This document shows, piece by piece, positions 26,361 to 37,900 of a DNA stretch of 64,000 bases; the stretch's first letter is position 1; each line of letters begins with the position of its first letter. The stretch comes from Phytoseiulus persimilis (taxonomy: Eukaryota; Arthropoda; Arachnida; Mesostigmata; Phytoseiidae). Where the stretch lies: assembly GCA_037576195.1 (NCBI GenBank), contig CM075104.1:18492211-18556210 (forward strand), in the 5' to 3' direction. A model generated the notes under the pieces. It made no database searches, was not told where the DNA came from, and was given only the letters and a program-made list of their open reading frames with translations. The translations under genes and the position numbers were made by a program.

Positions 26361-29010
26361 CTGGAATCGTAATTAAGAAACTCCGGTCAGATTCTTGCGC
26401 GCGAAATCGATCTTCGCGATCGAATGGGATCCCGAATTCTCGGGGCGAACATCGCTCTCCTCTCACGACCTTCTGACGTAACCCAGGGCTGGGAGGGTCG
26501 CTCGAGGGAGCTGAGAAGAAGTTTGAGGCGTGCCAATAAAACGCCACGGGACCGGGAACCCCGTCAGATGGAGGCGACTCCGCCCTAAAAGACGTTAGCA
26601 GGCCAGTCAATGCATATTTAAGCTGTTTGCTGAGGCAGACAAGCGAGTTAGGGACGCACTCAGGGAGAAGTTCCCGTTTGTTGTTGATTCACTCGTCAAT
26701 CCGCCCGATCGAGGGGTAGCACTCCTTTGTATTTTTGCACGATTGAACCTGGTCAAAGCCATGACCAAAGGTTCCATATCCGCTGCAGCGCTATGTAGGA
26801 GTGGAGGCATTCAGAGTGCGGGTCAGAGAGTCCGGTACCGTGGAAGCCAGACTTCTCGAACCGTACCCGGCGGTTCTCGCGGCTCCACGCACGCGGTAGG
26901 TTCACGACATTTCGCACTATGATGTTCAGTTCGACGTTATATCTGGATCATTTTTGTAGACCAACTCGAAGCCCTCCATATCAGCGCTCTCAGAGAGAAC
27001 CATGGATCGTAAATCTATCGTCGACGAACCCGTTTGTGCCACGAGGCAACCCGGCGACAGTCTTCTGCGCAAACCCCGCGTTACTTCCGCGCACATGCCC
27101 GCTTCTGTGATCTCGGCTTTTCGATTGTTTCCTCCTTTCATTGTCTTGGCATTTCTCGGAAGCACCGCCTCCGCCTCAGGAACGCTTCCCGCGTTGCACA
27201 AAGCTTGACGTCGCTGACCCGAAAAGCCCCAAACTCGTTGGTGAGAACAAAACGAACAGTTCGCAAACGATTGCCCAGCGCGATGTGTTGCCCTCGGTTT
27301 TCGATTGCCCACTGGCATTGGAGCAGGCCCGCTGACCGTCAATTTCCGCGCAGCTTTCCGCCTATCAACAATAATGGGATTACGATGGCTCCTCTTCCTC
27401 GGAACGCAAATTGGGATTCGGAGTCTTACCGTAGCCCTGCTCGACGATTCCAGGAGATCGGTGCTGTGTCGTCAATCTAGACGCTGGATTTTGCTGAATC
27501 ATTCAGCGAGGCATCCCTCCATAAAAGTTGTTGCTCAACGATTCAGGGAGGTCCGAATCTCGGAATCCTCATCGACGCCACGGGATCCCCAAACCTACTT
27601 CCATTGACGAGTTTGTGAAATTGCAGTGTTTTCTCGTTTCGAATGGCCCGTATACTCCCGGGCTAATTCGCAAAGTTCAGGAGAACGCAACGCGTCATTA
27701 CTGCGAGAGTAGGGAAATCTCTCAGTTTTGGCGTTGATGGCTCGAGCCTTGGATCGGGGGCGAAAGTAAGCCCACAGAAAATCGGAGAGAAGTTCGAAAG
27801 TTGGCGTAGGTGGAAGAATAGGAAAAGGGGAAATTCGAGCCGCCACATCGAGCCAGAGCCGCCCGGTCTGAGCGGCCGAAAACGTCGGCGTTCAACTATG
27901 GGCACACAACAACAAAACAATAGCGGCGGCGGCCACGGCGACGTCGACATGGGTTAACCTTCGTGCCTTGCCTTCAGCACCTGGCCCGCATGAGCCGAGA
28001 ACTCTATCAGGAGGACCGAACCCATACGGAGAGCCCGCCTTGCGTGACGTATACCATAGTGCGCTCGTGGACTGCCGCTTGTTAGAGAGCCAGGGGCGCT
28101 GCCCCCTTGGCGGCTGCAATGAAGTCTTGGGTGTTCGTTGGCTTCTTCAAAACTTTGCAGTCTGCTCTGTTTGCGCTAACGATCTCTCCGATTTTTGACA
28201 CGGATGGACGGGGCTCGGAGGCGGGGAGAACCATAATCCAGAGGAGTTGAACTGAAGACCAGACGCGCCCATGAGACCGTTGCGGCTCGATTATTCACCA
28301 GCATCAGAAAACGCTGGGGAACTACTTTGCGGCTCGAAGTATCGGAAAACCTGAAAGAGGTCCGATGTTCCTCGGAGCATCTTTTCAAGCTCAAGGTTTT
28401 GCGCATGACGCGGAATCGAATTGCGACCGAACACAGAGATAAAGTGACCCTCTCTCAGGCTCAAGAACGAGCAATGATCGTCATATCGATACGGTAATCT
28501 GGGATTTCGTACAACTCGTATGCAAACACTCGGAGCCAAACTTCCCTCCGCAGCCGCGATTGGCTGCTCTGATCGGGCTCGAAGAAAGTGGTTGGGTCAC
28601 GCTGGTCGAGCGTTCCTCAAGAAGGTTCCATAAATCAATTTGGCGCGTTTTGGGAACACACGGTTTCTGATGCCGGTCAAACGATCGCTGTCAAACTCAG
28701 ACTCTGTCCAGAGTCTCCAGCCTCGAATCGTGGTGTCGATGCGTTCAGCCCAGCACCGAGGGCGCGTCAGGCACTTCTAAGTCGATGATGAGAATAATAC
28801 TCGGTGAGCAGCCAGGAGAACCCGACGGCCATTCACAAGTGGTTCACACCGAACAACGAGGCAAGCAGTCTATAACGGAGGCAGTGGCGAATGCAGCGGG
28901 AGAACGGAAGTGAAGTTTCCTCTGCCGGGGGCACAGTGATATCCAGCAGTGCATGCGAAGGAACGTATCTCGATAAGAGGAGCAATAATTAAATTGCGGC
29001 ATGCTCTTAC
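26361..29010 (-). other. Intron 3 of the 300-residue-protein gene (2.65 kb)
   Basis: Donor AG|GTAAGA and acceptor CCAG. On the plus strand a stop-free segment at about 26588-26919 reads protein-like (see separate entry). A short plus-strand start MGTQQQNNSGGG lies in a CpG-rich patch at 27897-27956 and stops after 19 codons. Otherwise nothing seen. Confidence 0.75.
26588..26919 (+). other. Stop-free protein-like segment nested in intron 3 (opposite strand)
   Basis: Beginning after a TAG at about 26585 and ending at a TGA after RHFAL, about 105 codons read without stops. The first half is protein-like (FKLFAEADKRVRDAL, then VALLCIFARLNLVKAM). There is no upstream ATG in frame, and the second half is low-complexity. 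It could be an old retro- or transposon fragment or an exon of an unrecognised plus-strand gene. No family is recognised. Confidence 0.25.
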
Positions 29011-29287
29011 CTCTTCTGAATAGGTGGGTAACCGGGAACTCCGGGCAAGCCCTTGTCAAGGTTTTGATCGGGGAGTACGCCAGGGAAGCCTGCAATCGGA
29101 CCTCCGGGGCCAGGGGGACCGAGGTGGGAGACTCCTAGTCGGGCACCGAGAGGGGGCTGACCCGGCATACCGTCGAAGAAGTTTTCACCGAACATTCCCA
29201 GCATCGTTGCGTACAATAGGAAACCTCCTCCGACAGCTGCTAAGCCCCCAGAAACAGTGTTCAGCAACGCACTCATTGCTCCGGCAC
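29011..29287 (-). CDS. 300-residue secreted/membrane protein, exon 3
   Basis: Acceptor TCTACAG, 91 whole codons, donor AGAG|GTAAGA. The two first bases complete Gly83. Residues 87-116 form a Gly/Ala-rich hydrophobic segment (SALLNTVSGGLAAVGGGFLL, then YATMLGMFG), long enough to cross a membrane. Residues 122-172 are rich in Pro and Gly (GPPGPGGPIAGFPG and similar), which looks like a flexible linker between the hydrophobic segment and the cysteine domain. Confidence 0.85.
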
Positions 29288-29744
29288 CTGTAGACGAACG
29301 GATGGTGAATGAACAACAGTACTCCTTGATTGTAACGCTGGAAAGATGAGTTCACGCTCGGAGTTCTCGTCCCACGCAAATTTTCCGATACGAACGGGCA
29401 TCTACAAATATTTCGGTGATGGCTTCCCTGCATATGCACGATTTAAAATGAACCACTACCCGGTGATCTTACGCCGGAGGTTTTAAAGATTCAAAATTGA
29501 TGAGCTCTTCACAAAATGATGGCGTACTCGACGTCGTGGGAGCCCAAGACACGTGTTTTTAGATTTGGAAAGATGGAGAATTGTTCAATGAGGCCTAGAC
29601 GTGAGAACGTCCAGAAGATGATGGATTGCTCCGAAAAAAAAACGTTATTTGGGGAATATTCTCTCTGGGAAATGAGATCTCCGTGGAGTCCTCTATACTG
29701 GGCGCAGCAAAGAAAAGAAAAGCCGAACGCTCCGCATCACTGAC
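29288..29744 (-). other. Intron 2 of the 300-residue-protein gene
   Basis: Donor CAAG|GTCAGT and acceptor CTACAG. 457 bp, nothing else seen. Confidence 0.85.
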
Positions 29745-29881
29745 CTTGTCGTAACGCTTGGCGAACTCCGAACTTCTGTTTGCCCTGCACGTCTTCAGGG
29801 TAGACGTGCTCGTAGACGGTTTCGTTATTGATGATCTTGGTAGTATAGTTCTTCGGGATAATAATTGGCGGTTGGGTCGAA
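29745..29881 (-). CDS. 300-residue secreted/membrane protein, exon 2
   Basis: Acceptor CATATTTCCAG. The first base completes Gly37 (GG|T), 45 codons follow, and a single base is carried to exon 3. It encodes an Ile/Pro-rich start (STQPPIIIPKNYTTKIINNE) and a charged region. Two N-glycosylation sequons (N48-Y-T and N56-E-T) fit an extracellular location. The other two frames hit stops or low-quality sequence, so the frame choice is secure. Confidence 0.85.
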
Positions 29882-31579
29882 CTGGAAATATGATAGTTCA
29901 TTTATCGGGATGCTTGAGGTGCGCGAATCGAGTCAGCAGCTGTTGCCACAACCATGAACGTAGGTGTAGTGAATCGATGGGAATCCTTACCGAAGCTCAA
30001 ATATCCGCGTCGCTCCATGTCGTTTATGCGGAGTTGATCCCGGAGACGTCCTTATAATGTTAGTGTTCCTGAAAAAATGGTCTCCCGATCGGCATTAATG
30101 TCTCTCGACTTCTCGGCTAGTCGCATCGCTCCCTCTGAAGGCTGGAGGAACGCCAGCTGCTCGGTTGATCGACATCTGCACAGAACTCCGTCGGAGGAGC
30201 CATTCGCAATATTGGAAGTCAACGGCCACTCTTGATGATTCAGGCACTTTTCGAGCTATTCCAAAAACCGGACATGTTTTCGTTGTCGTGGGCTGTAGAA
30301 ATCTATACTCATCAGCTTCGGAGCTCGTGTCGTTACGTTCACATTCAGAATATCGATTCCTCCATTGACGAGCTTCTCATTGAGATTGCAAGATATAATT
30401 GCTATTCGGAAGGAATCGAAATACGCAAGCATCGTCACTATTGTGCGGCGAGGGCCGAATCGGCATCAGCGATCCACACGAGTTCGCCAAAAGAAATCCT
30501 GGGGATTCATCAGGAGATGATAACAGCGAAGGGATCGAGTCAGACATTCAAGACTGACCTCTATGCGTGAGTGATGATGACTCTTGGAAGATTAAGTCTT
30601 CCCTCGAGAGCGTCCGAGTGGATATAAGCTCTCGCACTCTGCGGTGACATGGGAAGTGCGGCTCGGGTTATAATATCAGTGGTCCTCTCCGCCAAACTCT
30701 GTCGCTTCGTCTCGGAAAATTTACATAGTCGTTTCGTGGGTTCGGAGTCCAGAGCTCTTCCATCAGAGGAAAGAAGTATCACCATCTGCTCCTACAAGGA
30801 CTTCGCTCGAGAAAGCGTTGGAAGAGATAAATTCTGTCTCATCAGCCAACTTTGAATCGTTCGGTACGAAACCAGGTGAAATATCAACTGCGTTCGCTCG
30901 TGGACTCGCACGGATCGTCGAGGGTCGCCAGTAGACTTCGGAAAAGAACTAAGGTTAAGGACGACTCGATCGATGTTCTATGAAAACGACTGCCCAGATT
31001 TCGGTTCTACCAGCATTCGTGTGTTTCCATGGGCAGTGCAATGACGATAACGAAGCCTCAGAATCATTCGTAAACTTGAGGTGTTTTCCTTTAGCATTGA
31101 GGTCCCTTTGACCTTAGTACTTTTCCGGAGTCTAGTCGCCAGAACCGAATTATCTCCAGCAACACCGGCGAAGGCTGACGCGGTTCGGCATTGCGCCGCT
31201 GACGGAGCGGTCACCTATCGGTCCCAGAGATGGCTGCTCAGATTTCCTAACCGCCACAATTTCTGCATCGGGCATCTCGAGGCATCACTAACGCAAGTCA
31301 GAGGATTCTAGGAGTTGTGGTGGAAGGATTCTCTATGCGCGGGAGCACGCCCTCTTCAGCACACAGAGAGGAGTACGAGGCGACTGGAATGTCATCCAGG
31401 AAAGTAGCTTTTCGTGGAATGAGATCACGGGAGAGGGGAACTCGTTCAGAATGATTGAAAACCTCTTCCTCGTGGGTGTACCATGAAATACCCCTCGTAG
31501 CAGCCAATCGTACGAACTCCGCACTCGGGGCTCGCGGGATATGTTCGTGGGGGGGGGGGGAGGCGGGATTCACGCTTAC
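29882..31579 (-). other. Intron 1 of the 300-residue-protein gene (1.7 kb)
   Basis: Donor CTGG|GTAAGC and acceptor TTTCCAG. A run of 11 G (plus strand, 31550-31560) lies 20 bp inside the donor. No other exon recognised. Confidence 0.75.
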
Positions 31580-31689
31580 CCAGTCGAAAAATACACAGGA
31601 CGACTTTTTGCCATTGTATTGCCCACAGTGTTGGGTCCCTCCGCCGCTGCACTGGCGAACAACAAAAGTGGAAGAAGCATCGGCTTCAT
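31580..31689 (-). CDS. 300-residue secreted/membrane protein, exon 1 (start and signal peptide)
   Basis: This is the start of a complete five-exon gene: 110+137+277+243+136 bp = 903 bp, exactly 301 codons. All four splice phases agree, which is the main evidence that it is real. I chose the ATG at 31689 because it opens a typical signal sequence (MKPMLLPLLLFASAAAEG, likely cleavage around residues 16-17). An upstream in-frame ATG at 31839 would bury this signal. The mature protein would have a short glycosylated region, a hydrophobic segment (87-116), a Pro/Gly linker and a C-terminal four-cysteine domain. Family: I do not recognise a named protein. The C-x2-R-x2-CE...CP layout resembles DM4/12 (arthropod-specific, function unknown); that is inference. 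No neighbour suggests a pathway. Confidence 0.8.
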
Positions 31690-34339
31690 CGTGGAAATTT
31701 TCCCAAACAGAACGCAGTATCGAGTTCGAACTGTAGACTTGGTCGTTGAGCACACACTGACTTCACGGCGCCTTGAGCAGCAGGAGTGGTTTGGCGACGG
31801 CACAGTTTGTTTCCGAACGCACTTCTTGACAGAAAGCATGCGATGTTACCGGAACCAATGCTTTTATACAGTTGGGAAGGGTGACGACGCCTACAGGGTT
31901 TCGGCTCCAGAACTAGCGCCGCAGCGAAGTGCCGGAGCTCAAACGTCACGAGTCGTGGGTCGCCCCTGGATTTTGTTCTTCCGGAGCATCCACCATGCGG
32001 TGAATTTCGGGGCGATCGGGTGGGGCTCAATTACTGAACACATAATGAATGGAAGCCTTTCCTGCTTCAGCCATCTCCGCTCAGCTACGTGATGTGAGGT
32101 AGAATGAGCTCATCAGCAGCGATGAAGGATCGTCTGCCTCACGAACACTGACCGCGCGGCTGATCAAATGCTGCGGGCCCATTATCAGTCAATGTTCTTC
32201 GGAATCGAGTGAGGTCAATGAAGTGGGAAGGACGTATTGAGAATGCATCAAAACCATTCGGTGCGCTGTTGAAAACTACGTTGAACACTGGAAGGACCGC
32301 ATATCTCCACTGGGACTGAAGTTTGATGGTTCCGTGATCGTAAAAAGTTGACGACATCGTCAACAATCTACTTCTCTACTTTCTGGTCACCTGAACGACA
32401 GACGGAACCAATGCTCATTTCGCCGCTGTCTCTCGTTAGGAGGGTCCACCCAATAGTTCTGATGTGATTCTTTTTTCCTCGTGGAGTACACACGGCGCCT
32501 CGAACAGCTGAGCTTATGGCAGTCTGCTCGTCGTTTCTTTTGGCCATCTCATTTATTTCTCCAAACGCTAATAGACCGGCGACGCCCTGAAGTTCCGCGA
32601 GGAATACTGACAGCTCTCCCGCCGACTCTGGCTGATTCTGGGGTTCGTTCGGCAGAAGTAATGGAAAGAGCCAGCGCAGCTCAGGTTCCTGGATTGCACC
32701 GTGGAGAATCGTCCCCGGTCCGGTTTGGCTGCATCGAGGCAAGAAAAATATCAGTGAACAACCGAAACTACAAACAAAGTAAACTCACGGCGACACCAAA
32801 CTCGGCCACCCTCGACTGACGTTCTGTGCTCGAGAGGCATCGCCAGCGAGCTCTGATTCACGACGGCACAACCTAGAGCCACATTGTGTGATCCGAGGGA
32901 TACGAGTTTTCGAAAACGCACTCCTCTAGAACCACTTCGGGGCATCCAGGCGCACATGCGTTTGACCAATGCTCGAGGAAGCTCGGCCGCTCGCTGCGCC
33001 CTATTTTCCGCCCGATGTATTTTCACCGTTTTTCCCGGCGAGTGGTCAGTTTCCTGCTCCTTTGGTACAAACCTCGAGAGGCCTCAGCAGAGCATCCTTG
33101 GACAGGGACGGAATTCGATTAGTCTCGGATGTTCCAAGCTACTGAGAGAACTTTTTGTCCTGTTCCATCAAACTCCTGCATATTATTGAGAGAGTGAGCT
33201 GACTCGGCCCAGATAATATGGATTGTGGTCTTTTTGAGCCACGCTCGTTTTGCGCTCGCGATCTCTACCGCTATTCCGATGATGCGAGTGCTCATCACTC
33301 AAGATTAACTGAGAATTTTAAATCCACTGGAGCAGATGTGGGAAGCAGATGATCGGGCTCTCATTTGGTTAAATAACTCCGTCAGGAGAGCAGTTCTGGG
33401 CTTTCAAACCCTGGGCCGATTCCTACCCGAAGCTTGCGGCTTTTCTTATAACTCGGTATCATTCGGACATTGTCAGGAAATTCAATTGAATCCGGCAGTC
33501 GTGAAACTGATCCAACAGAAGAGAAATTCATGGAACGGTAGAGCGGAAGGCCAACGGTGTCTCTTGCGGCGATAGTTTGCTCGAAATACGTTCCAGGCGA
33601 CATCTCGTTCTTCTGAGTTTTCATGTGTTGGAATCGGGCCTCACATAATAGTCAGAGAAAAAAAAAAACAGATTGAGCGCTCACATTCGAGACTTTTTGA
33701 GGCACCGCGAGGTGTGCCCGAATGTATGTGTCTCAGAAATCGTGACCTCCAGAAAGCGTGAGTTTCCAGGAGTAAAGTAAAATTTTCGGGGAAAATTGAG
33801 GTAGGACGATTTTCCAAACCAAGAAATTTGGAACTGACAGCATCCTTGTCCGTTTGGTAGAGTAAACATCTGATTCAGAAACAGGATGTTCGCCGGCCAA
33901 GACCCAACGTGTCCGCCTGTGTATCAGTCAGCATCCGCTCCGCCGCTCCGAGCCACATCGTTTAACTCCCACACGGCTCCACTTTCACTTCTGGATAATT
34001 CTATCTCCTTCCATCGGCGAAGCCAGCCAACCTTTCGCCGAGTACTCCACGATGGCGATAACAGCGGAACCCCTTCAATGCCCGAGGCGTCTGTTTATGT
34101 CATCAGAACTTCCAAGCAAGCACCTCTTGGGTCAGAACAGAAGTTTTTCTTCGCCTCCTCCTCTCTGAACATGAGCGACGACACTCTGCTGAGGCGTTAT
34201 GAAATTTTCACGTGTCCGGAAATCGTTCGATCGCATGTTGGCTGCTGTGAGTGTACTTTACGACAGATTTCAATACCAACTGAACATCAGTGAATAGCAT
34301 CGAATGTCTCGGGCTGACACTAACGAATGCCGTGTCTCG
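31690..34339. other. Upstream region of the 300-residue-protein gene; no exon recognised
   Basis: Should include the promoter and 5' UTR of the minus-strand gene; no TATA box was seen in the first 150 bases upstream of its ATG. Minus-strand open frames at 32751-33026 and 32368-32742 look somewhat protein-like. The second follows a good pyrimidine-rich acceptor (CGATGCAG near 32725), but I could not join them in a consistent phase or recognise a family. Confidence 0.35.
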
Positions 34340-34930
34340 CTAAGCCACCACTCCTGGGCGGCGGAATTTCCTAAAAGAAGCGCGAGATGAGAATTCTCGA
34401 TACCCATTGGATTCATTCCCAATGAGGGGAACATCGATTCGACTTCCCCTCAAGATCCGAAGCAACCCCAGGACACCACGAGTCAGATCGCTCGGACAGG
34501 ATCCCGGTTCGTTCCTAAACTCTCTCCAGGGGGATTGAAGCCGCGCAGTCAATCGAGGAGAATTGCTCTCGTCGCCAGAGGACACCGGCCGCCGGTGTCT
34601 GCGCTTACCATTCAGCCTGCGGATGCGCCTTGGAGTCACCAAAATATTAGAAACGTCCGCCATTTGCCTACTCGGAAGCGTTGAGTTTGTCCCGCCCCGG
34701 GGAGTCGCCCCCTCCTGGGTGTCGGAAGGTACATTTGAGGTACGTACGTCACCCGTCGTCGCCTCTCGTTGTAGCGGACTGGTTTCTCGAGGTAACTCGA
34801 CACAGCCCTCAGGGGATGCTCGACTTTGGCTGCGATAGCTCGATGTGTCAATCCTTTGTCTGAATTAGCACGGATCCTAGCTGCTTCGACATCACACGAT
34901 TCGCCTCGGGCATCTCGCTCACGGACCCTC
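34340..34930 (-). pseudogene. Decayed Tc1/mariner (Tc3-like) transposase
   Basis: At 34915-34751 the minus strand reads a helix-turn-helix of the Tc3 type: ARIRANSDKGLTHRAIAAKV followed by AVSSYLEKPVRY. It carries the characteristic RAIA...YL.xPVxY spacing of the N-terminal DNA-binding domain. Further on, in another frame (about 34482-34451), VSWGCFGS matches the conserved VMVWGxF block of the DDE catalytic region, followed by a stop. The frame changes between the two blocks and stops are present, so the copy is dead. The start region ATGCCCGAGGC looks like the usual MPRG start with a lost base. Terminal inverted repeats were not found. Confidence 0.55.
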
Positions 34931-37900
34931 CACACGCGACTTCGTCGTTCCCATCGCAATTCTTCAGCGCACCCCATGCGCGATTCTGGAAGCTGCTCCA
35001 GGCAAAAGTCCTCGTTACCGCTCGTTCCTCCAGGTGAGAGTATTTGAATCCTGTCTCTCAACCTCGAAACTTGGATAGTGAGCAAAATCCGAACGAGAGG
35101 AATAAAGGAAAATCGACTAATTCTAATAGGATTTCCTCGCGGCTACGAGGTCGCTTAGCGTTTTCCATCATAATGATCCGTTTGTCTCGAAACCCCTCCC
35201 AGATGAGGTCTATTCGCAGCCATGGGAAACCCTTCTGAACCAAGGAGAAGCTCGTTAAGTCGCCGAGTCCGAACCCCGCGCGTCAAAGTCCGGCTACTCG
35301 AAGCATCTGGAGCGATCGGGTCCCGGAATTGTGCGTCCTAGGCACCTCGAGACCCCGGACAGGGTGGAAAACACAGCAGTCTCTCTTCCCGAGCGACGAA
35401 GTCAGAACACCCTGCGGCGGCCTGGAGGAACGTGCATTTCGACAAAAATCCAAAAAGCCACAAACTCGAAAATCATATTTCAAAGTGCAACCAAATCTGA
35501 TGGACCGGATCCAAAGAAGCTCGAAATGCCATGAGATAAATTCCACCTCCAGCACCCGAGTCGACGTGCGTGGAATCCACAAAGCCCACCAACTCCACAA
35601 ACCCAAGACGAAAACGAGACTCATTTTTCCCATAAACTCAATCTCTGGCGGTCGGTCGTATCGCTCAGAGCGCTTTCTGTCGAAGTCACCGGGGCGTGTT
35701 CCCGAAAAAATCTGCCCTGGGGAATTATGGAGCTAAGCCGTTGGAGGAAATCATGAACATTCGTCTGAAGAAATCACGCACCAGAAGCTCGGCTTAAACA
35801 GCTCTTCCCATGAGAAAACCAAACAGAGACTGCGAAGACATCTTTCTCCCACCGCTGAACAGTGGAGATCTCTCATCCTGGATTAAAAACGGTTCAACAC
35901 ACTCGCGATCGCAACTTAGTCCAAAAAAAGATGTCTGACCTTGAACAATGATTGATGAAATGAAAATATTTAGTCGGACCTCCGTCCAGTTGGGAGGCAC
36001 CCGAGGCTGTTTTGACATGCGTCTCCTCGAGCTCGAGGGAGAGCTGTTCCGAATCGTATGCGCTCATCTTGAAGGAATATTCGTTGGAAATGCGTCTCCA
36101 GATCGCATCGGTACCCGTTCAGGAATTTTCTTCCCCCGACCGGAGAAAATTGTTGCGACGCTATCCACGCTCGGAGAATGCGAAAAGGGAGTCTCTCTTG
36201 AAGTATTAGGTGGTTGGTTGGAAATCTGACGAGAATCCTCCGAGAGCTCGATACCGTCGATGTCTGGGTTCGGATTTTCATCCGCAGCTCGAAGGCCCAA
36301 GAAGAAATCGAAAGCGTCACCGGAGCGCCATCGTCGGAGGAACGAGTTTTGATCCAGCGTCGGGAGCAGGGATCGAAAGATGACCTGCGGAAGTGCGAGC
36401 TCTGATTTTTGTTCTACTGCCCACCGGGACGACTTTGAACTCTTCATTGTGGTGGGATGCGAATAGCTATGATGCCAGCGCTTGCGGGATCTCAGTGTCG
36501 TCCCGCGAGTTCGAATAAGAACTTTGGAATTCCCTGGCGACTCCAATCGAGCGGATCCCCATGAGGAACAGCAACCGCGGGGAAACGAAAGTTCGCGAAA
36601 GACCGTTCGGGTTGCCGTCCCACTGAACGCTGTTCTGAGGGAATACGCGGGACCGGGAAGTCAATAAAGCGAGTCGTCTTCCCGGCAGAGCCGACTCCCG
36701 CCTCTCCGACACTAACGACTGAAACAAGTAACATATTGAATGTGAATAAGCGACGCAGCAGTGTCGAAGTTCCGGGGCCAACACACCGCGACCTTTCGCC
36801 CCTGGCACAGCGCTCGCAGCGAGTTCAACCAGCATTCTCTGACTCTCCAAATCTCCTCTTTTGTCCCTGGCTATTCCCAGTTGCACTCCGCTCTCAATGT
36901 TTCCCGATAAGCCGCGAGGGATTCCGCAAACAGTGCAACTCCGCAGAGACTCAATCTAAAAATCCGCCCGGATTGTTGCCTGTGTCGATACCTCCGAAAC
37001 CAACTATACATTCTGCGTAACGATTCCTCACCTCCTCCCTTCTGGAAACGGGAAAGCTTCACGTCGGCTGTTGGAAATCTCCTCCGACGCGTAGGTCGCC
37101 GAGGATCTAACGGGAAGGGTTTTTTTTTTCCAGCCGGGCACGCACTTCGAATCTCCCGAAAATAAGTTCGAACGAGACTCGGGGTACGGAATTCGATTAA
37201 GAAAATTCCGAACGCCTTATCGACACCTGCCCGACACGGGAAGAGGCTTCTCGAGCCCGGATCCACGTGCGAAATGAGGAAGATGTGGGCGGCGAATAGC
37301 GCTGCGGCACGCCACTGACGGGCTTCTGTGACTCATCAGTAAAAGGGTCAACGGAATGGAAAGCCCGCGAGAGTTTCCAGAGCGGCCGATGCCCCCGTGC
37401 CCTAGAGAAGAATATCGGAACGCCGCCGAGCCCTACCACGAGTTCTGTTCAGGATCCGAAGCTGTCGAGAAATGTGTTTCAATCTGAAGTGCCCCGGAGG
37501 TAGACTTTCTCGGCAGTTTTGCGCGGCAGGCGACGATCGCCATCAGGCCAATATTTCTGAAGGTGCTTCTGTTCCTCGACATCTTGCTGCACGAGGGGAC
37601 CCAGGCAGGAGTTTTACTCGTACAAACCAAAGCCACCCTGAACAAGCGCGAACTAAGAACCTCGAGAATTGAAAGATACTTCCGCGCGTAAACACCCTCG
37701 CGGAGGAGGAACTTCGCGTATGAAAAACATCCCGTGTATGCGCGAGGTCCTTCATATGGAAACTTTCCGTGAGAGGCATTCATCGTACGCGCGTGCTCGA
37801 GGAATTTCCATCCGCTTGACCGTTGCTCGGAAGTTCCTCGGAGACGACGCACAAAATCCAAAACGATGGCCCATACTTTCCGATGTCTGGCCTTTGGTCA

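Noticed and set aside
32368-33026. Two adjacent minus-strand ORFs as exons of one gene
   Set aside because: Donor and acceptor candidates exist, but the phases of the best open frames do not join.
36492-36734. Minus-strand P-loop-like GVGSAGKT after a good acceptor
   Set aside because: The G-x4-GK[ST] pattern is expected a few times by chance in six frames of 64 kb. The following sequence matches no GTPase or AAA motif.
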